From the NCBI RefSeq assembly GCF_000434895.1, contig NZ_FR892792.1:1-15691 (forward strand): a stretch of DNA of 15,691 nucleotides, written 5' to 3'. Positions 14,402 through 15,691 of this stretch are shown here, in pieces; the first letter of the stretch is position 1; every line of letters begins with the position of its first letter. Source of the stretch: Phascolarctobacterium succinatutens CAG:287 (GTDB taxonomy: Bacteria > Bacillota > Negativicutes > Acidaminococcales > Acidaminococcaceae). The position numbers were made by a program, and so were the translations under genes. The notes below the pieces were generated by a model. That model searched no databases and was not told the DNA's origin. It saw only the letters and a list, made by a program, of their open reading frames with translations.

Positions 14402-14434
14402 AACAAAAATCCCCGTCACTTTCGTGACGGGGAT
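14402..14434 (-). terminator. terminator after the second DASS symporter gene
   Basis: On the minus strand ATCCCCGTCAC pairs perfectly with GTGACGGGGAT around a GAAA tetraloop, followed by TTTTTGTTG. It lies about 30 bases after the stop codon and is almost identical to the terminator at 12373-12406, including the flanking GCAAATCAA. Confidence 0.93.
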
Positions 14435-14465
14435 TGATTTGCTTGTAAGCGTCTAACCTAACAAA

Positions 14466-15691
14466 TTATTTGCCAGGGAAGAACGGCCATACCATCGGGA
14501 TAACAACCAGGGATACTACGAAAGCTACCAGAACCAAGCCGGTACCAGCTTTAACATAGTCCATGAATTTGTATCCACCAGGGCCAAGTACCAGAGTGTT
14601 CGGAGGAGTACCTACCGGAGTTGCGAATGCGCAGGATGCTGCAACAGCGATAGCCATCAGAACTGCTTTCGGGTCAGCGCCCAGGTTTTTAGAAATTGCA
14701 ATACCGATCGGGCACAGCAGAGCTGCGGATGCGGTGTTGGACATGAACTGAGTCAGGCCACAGGACAGGACGAACAGTACACCAGTTACAACCAGCGGAG
14801 AAGGAGAGCCGCCCATCAGGCTAACAGTCCATTCAGCGATGAGTTTACCAGCGCCGGTTTTATCCAGACCGGTACCAGCTTTTACATAGTCCATGAATTT
14901 GTATCCGCCAGGGCCAAGTACCAGGGTGTTCGGAGGAGTACCTACCGGAGTTGCGAATGCGCAGGATGCTGCAACAGCGATAGCCATCAGAACTGCTTTC
15001 GGGTCAGCGCCCAGGTTTTTAGAAATTGCAATACCGATCGGGCACAGCAGAGCTGCGGATGCGGTGTTGGACATGAACTGAGTCAGGCCGCAGGACAAGA
15101 TGAACAGAACTGCGGTTACTACCAACGGAGAAGGAGAGCCGCCCATCAGGCTAACGGTCCATTCAGCGATGAGCTTGCCAGCGCCAGTTTTATCCATTGC
15201 GGAGGATACAGGCATCATACCCGCGAACAGGAAGATGGTTACCCAGTCGATGGATGCATAAGCTTGTTTTTCAGTTAAGCAACCGGTCAGTACGCAAACC
15301 AGAGCGCCGATGATAGCAGCCATCTCAAGGGTTACGCCTTTGATACCCAGTGCCATTACGATAACAACTGCCAGCAGGATAATACCGGAGATGACCATTT
15401 TCTTGGAATCGGTGCTGTTAGCTTCGATTTCCTGTTCGATCTCCTGATCAGCATCAAGCTCAACCTTCGGGAGCAGATGTTTGCCGATGAACATCATGTA
15501 GAGCATACCGGCAACAGATACCGGAATACCGATCCATGCGAATTCGAAGAAGCCGAATGCAGGGAGACCGGCAGCGGTCATTGCACCAGTTGCAATGATG
15601 TTAGGAGGTGTACCAACCATGGTGATGATACCGCCCCAACCGCAGGCAAATGCCAAAGGCATTAACTGACGGGAAGCAGGAATCTTAGCTG
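14466..15691 (-). CDS. second DASS/SLC13 symporter, 5' partial, with in-frame internal duplication
   Basis: The 407 visible residues are very close to the first symporter from AKIPASRQLMP onward. The start lies beyond the right edge. The central linker (DADQEIEQEIEANSTDSKK) and the scaffold half match, but the segment from DKTGAGKLIAEW to FMDYVKAGTGL (110 residues) occurs twice in tandem. It carries the second SNT motif and the second TPP motif. The normal ending (IPMVWPFFPGK) follows the second copy. The extra block would add about three hydrophobic segments and a second copy of the C-terminal substrate-binding hairpin, so folding and function are doubtful. The reading frame is intact. It could be a real rearrangement between paralogues or a misassembly of similar genes. 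Confidence 0.85.
   Translation of the reverse strand, partial: AKIPASRQLMPLAFACGWGGIITMVGTPPNIIATGAMTAAGLPAFGFFEFAWIGIPVSVAGMLYMMFIGKHLLPKVELDADQEIEQEIEANSTDSKKMVISGIILLAVVIVMALGIKGVTLEMAAIIGALVCVLTGCLTEKQAYASIDWVTIFLFAGMMPVSSAMDKTGAGKLIAEWTVSLMGGSPSPLVVTAVLFILSCGLTQFMSNTASAALLCPIGIAISKNLGADPKAVLMAIAVAASCAFATPVGTPPNTLVLGPGGYKFMDYVKAGTGLDKTGAGKLIAEWTVSLMGGSPSPLVVTGVLFVLSCGLTQFMSNTASAALLCPIGIAISKNLGADPKAVLMAIAVAASCAFATPVGTPPNTLVLGPGGYKFMDYVKAGTGLVLVAFVVSLVVIPMVWPFFPGK
14537..15196. repeat. 330-bp tandem duplication inside the second DASS gene
   Basis: Units at about 14537-14866 and 14867-15196 are offset by exactly 330 bases (110 codons). They are highly similar but not identical: differences cluster in the last roughly 110 bases of each unit. 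Unit 14537-14866 has GAACAGTACACC and GAGTTTACCAGCGCCGG like the first DASS gene, while unit 14867-15196 has GAACAGAACTGC and GAGCTTGCCAGCGCCAG. Confidence 0.93.

Noticed and set aside
14563..15081. Identical 62-residue open frames at 14563 and 14893, similar to one at 12779
   Set aside because: They are antisense shadows of the conserved DASS C-terminal block. Their repetition simply reflects the 330-bp duplication and the paralogue.

Overview
The window looks like chromosome of a diderm Firmicute (class Negativicutes). It combines Firmicutes-type gene order and ribosome-binding sites (nadD-yqeK-LCP-rsfS, strong AGGAGG sites, rho-independent terminators) with outer-membrane machinery (a TonB-dependent receptor, ExbB/ExbD/TonB, a MacA/MacB-type exporter). 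Two adjacent Na+/dicarboxylate symporters beside a B12-controlled receptor suggest a succinate-consuming, Phascolarctobacterium-like Acidaminococcaceae. That placement is inference from gene content, not from any search.

Layout. (1) 1-1350, minus strand: start of a TonB-dependent receptor, preceded by a cobalamin riboswitch with its own terminator, a well-formed promoter and a TetR regulator. Three related short palindromes (GACCTCWGGTC) lie around the regulator and receptor and are candidate TetR operators. (2) 1351-3130: inverted repeats and a minus-strand AAA ATPase/DUF234 protein with a perfect 12-bp inverted repeat in its leader. (3) 3316-5267, plus strand: exbB-exbD-tonB with 1-base overlaps, a promoter and a strong terminator. 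TonB has a Gly/Ser-rich linker instead of the usual Pro-rich one. (4) 5286-8942, minus strand: housekeeping operon nadD, yqeK, LCP protein, rsfS and S1/CvfB-like protein, with a promoter inside the end of a small membrane-protein gene. (5) 9153-12311, minus strand: MacA-MacB-type ABC exporter whose adaptor gene is broken by a 31-bp tandem duplication. (6) 12373-15691, minus strand: two DASS/SLC13 symporter genes, each followed by a near-identical terminator. The first also has two copies of a 107-bp structured repeat downstream. The second (cut by the window edge) carries an in-frame 330-bp internal duplication, one copy of which looks mosaic with the first gene.

How the parts may work together. 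The receptor plus ExbB/ExbD/TonB would import corrinoid across the outer membrane. Corrinoid is the cofactor of methylmalonyl-CoA mutase, which succinate-to-propionate fermenters need, and the DASS proteins would bring in the dicarboxylate. The sequence supports each component, but the metabolic link is inference. Two genes (adaptor and second symporter) carry tandem duplications that could be real recombination products or assembly errors. Read-level checks would decide.
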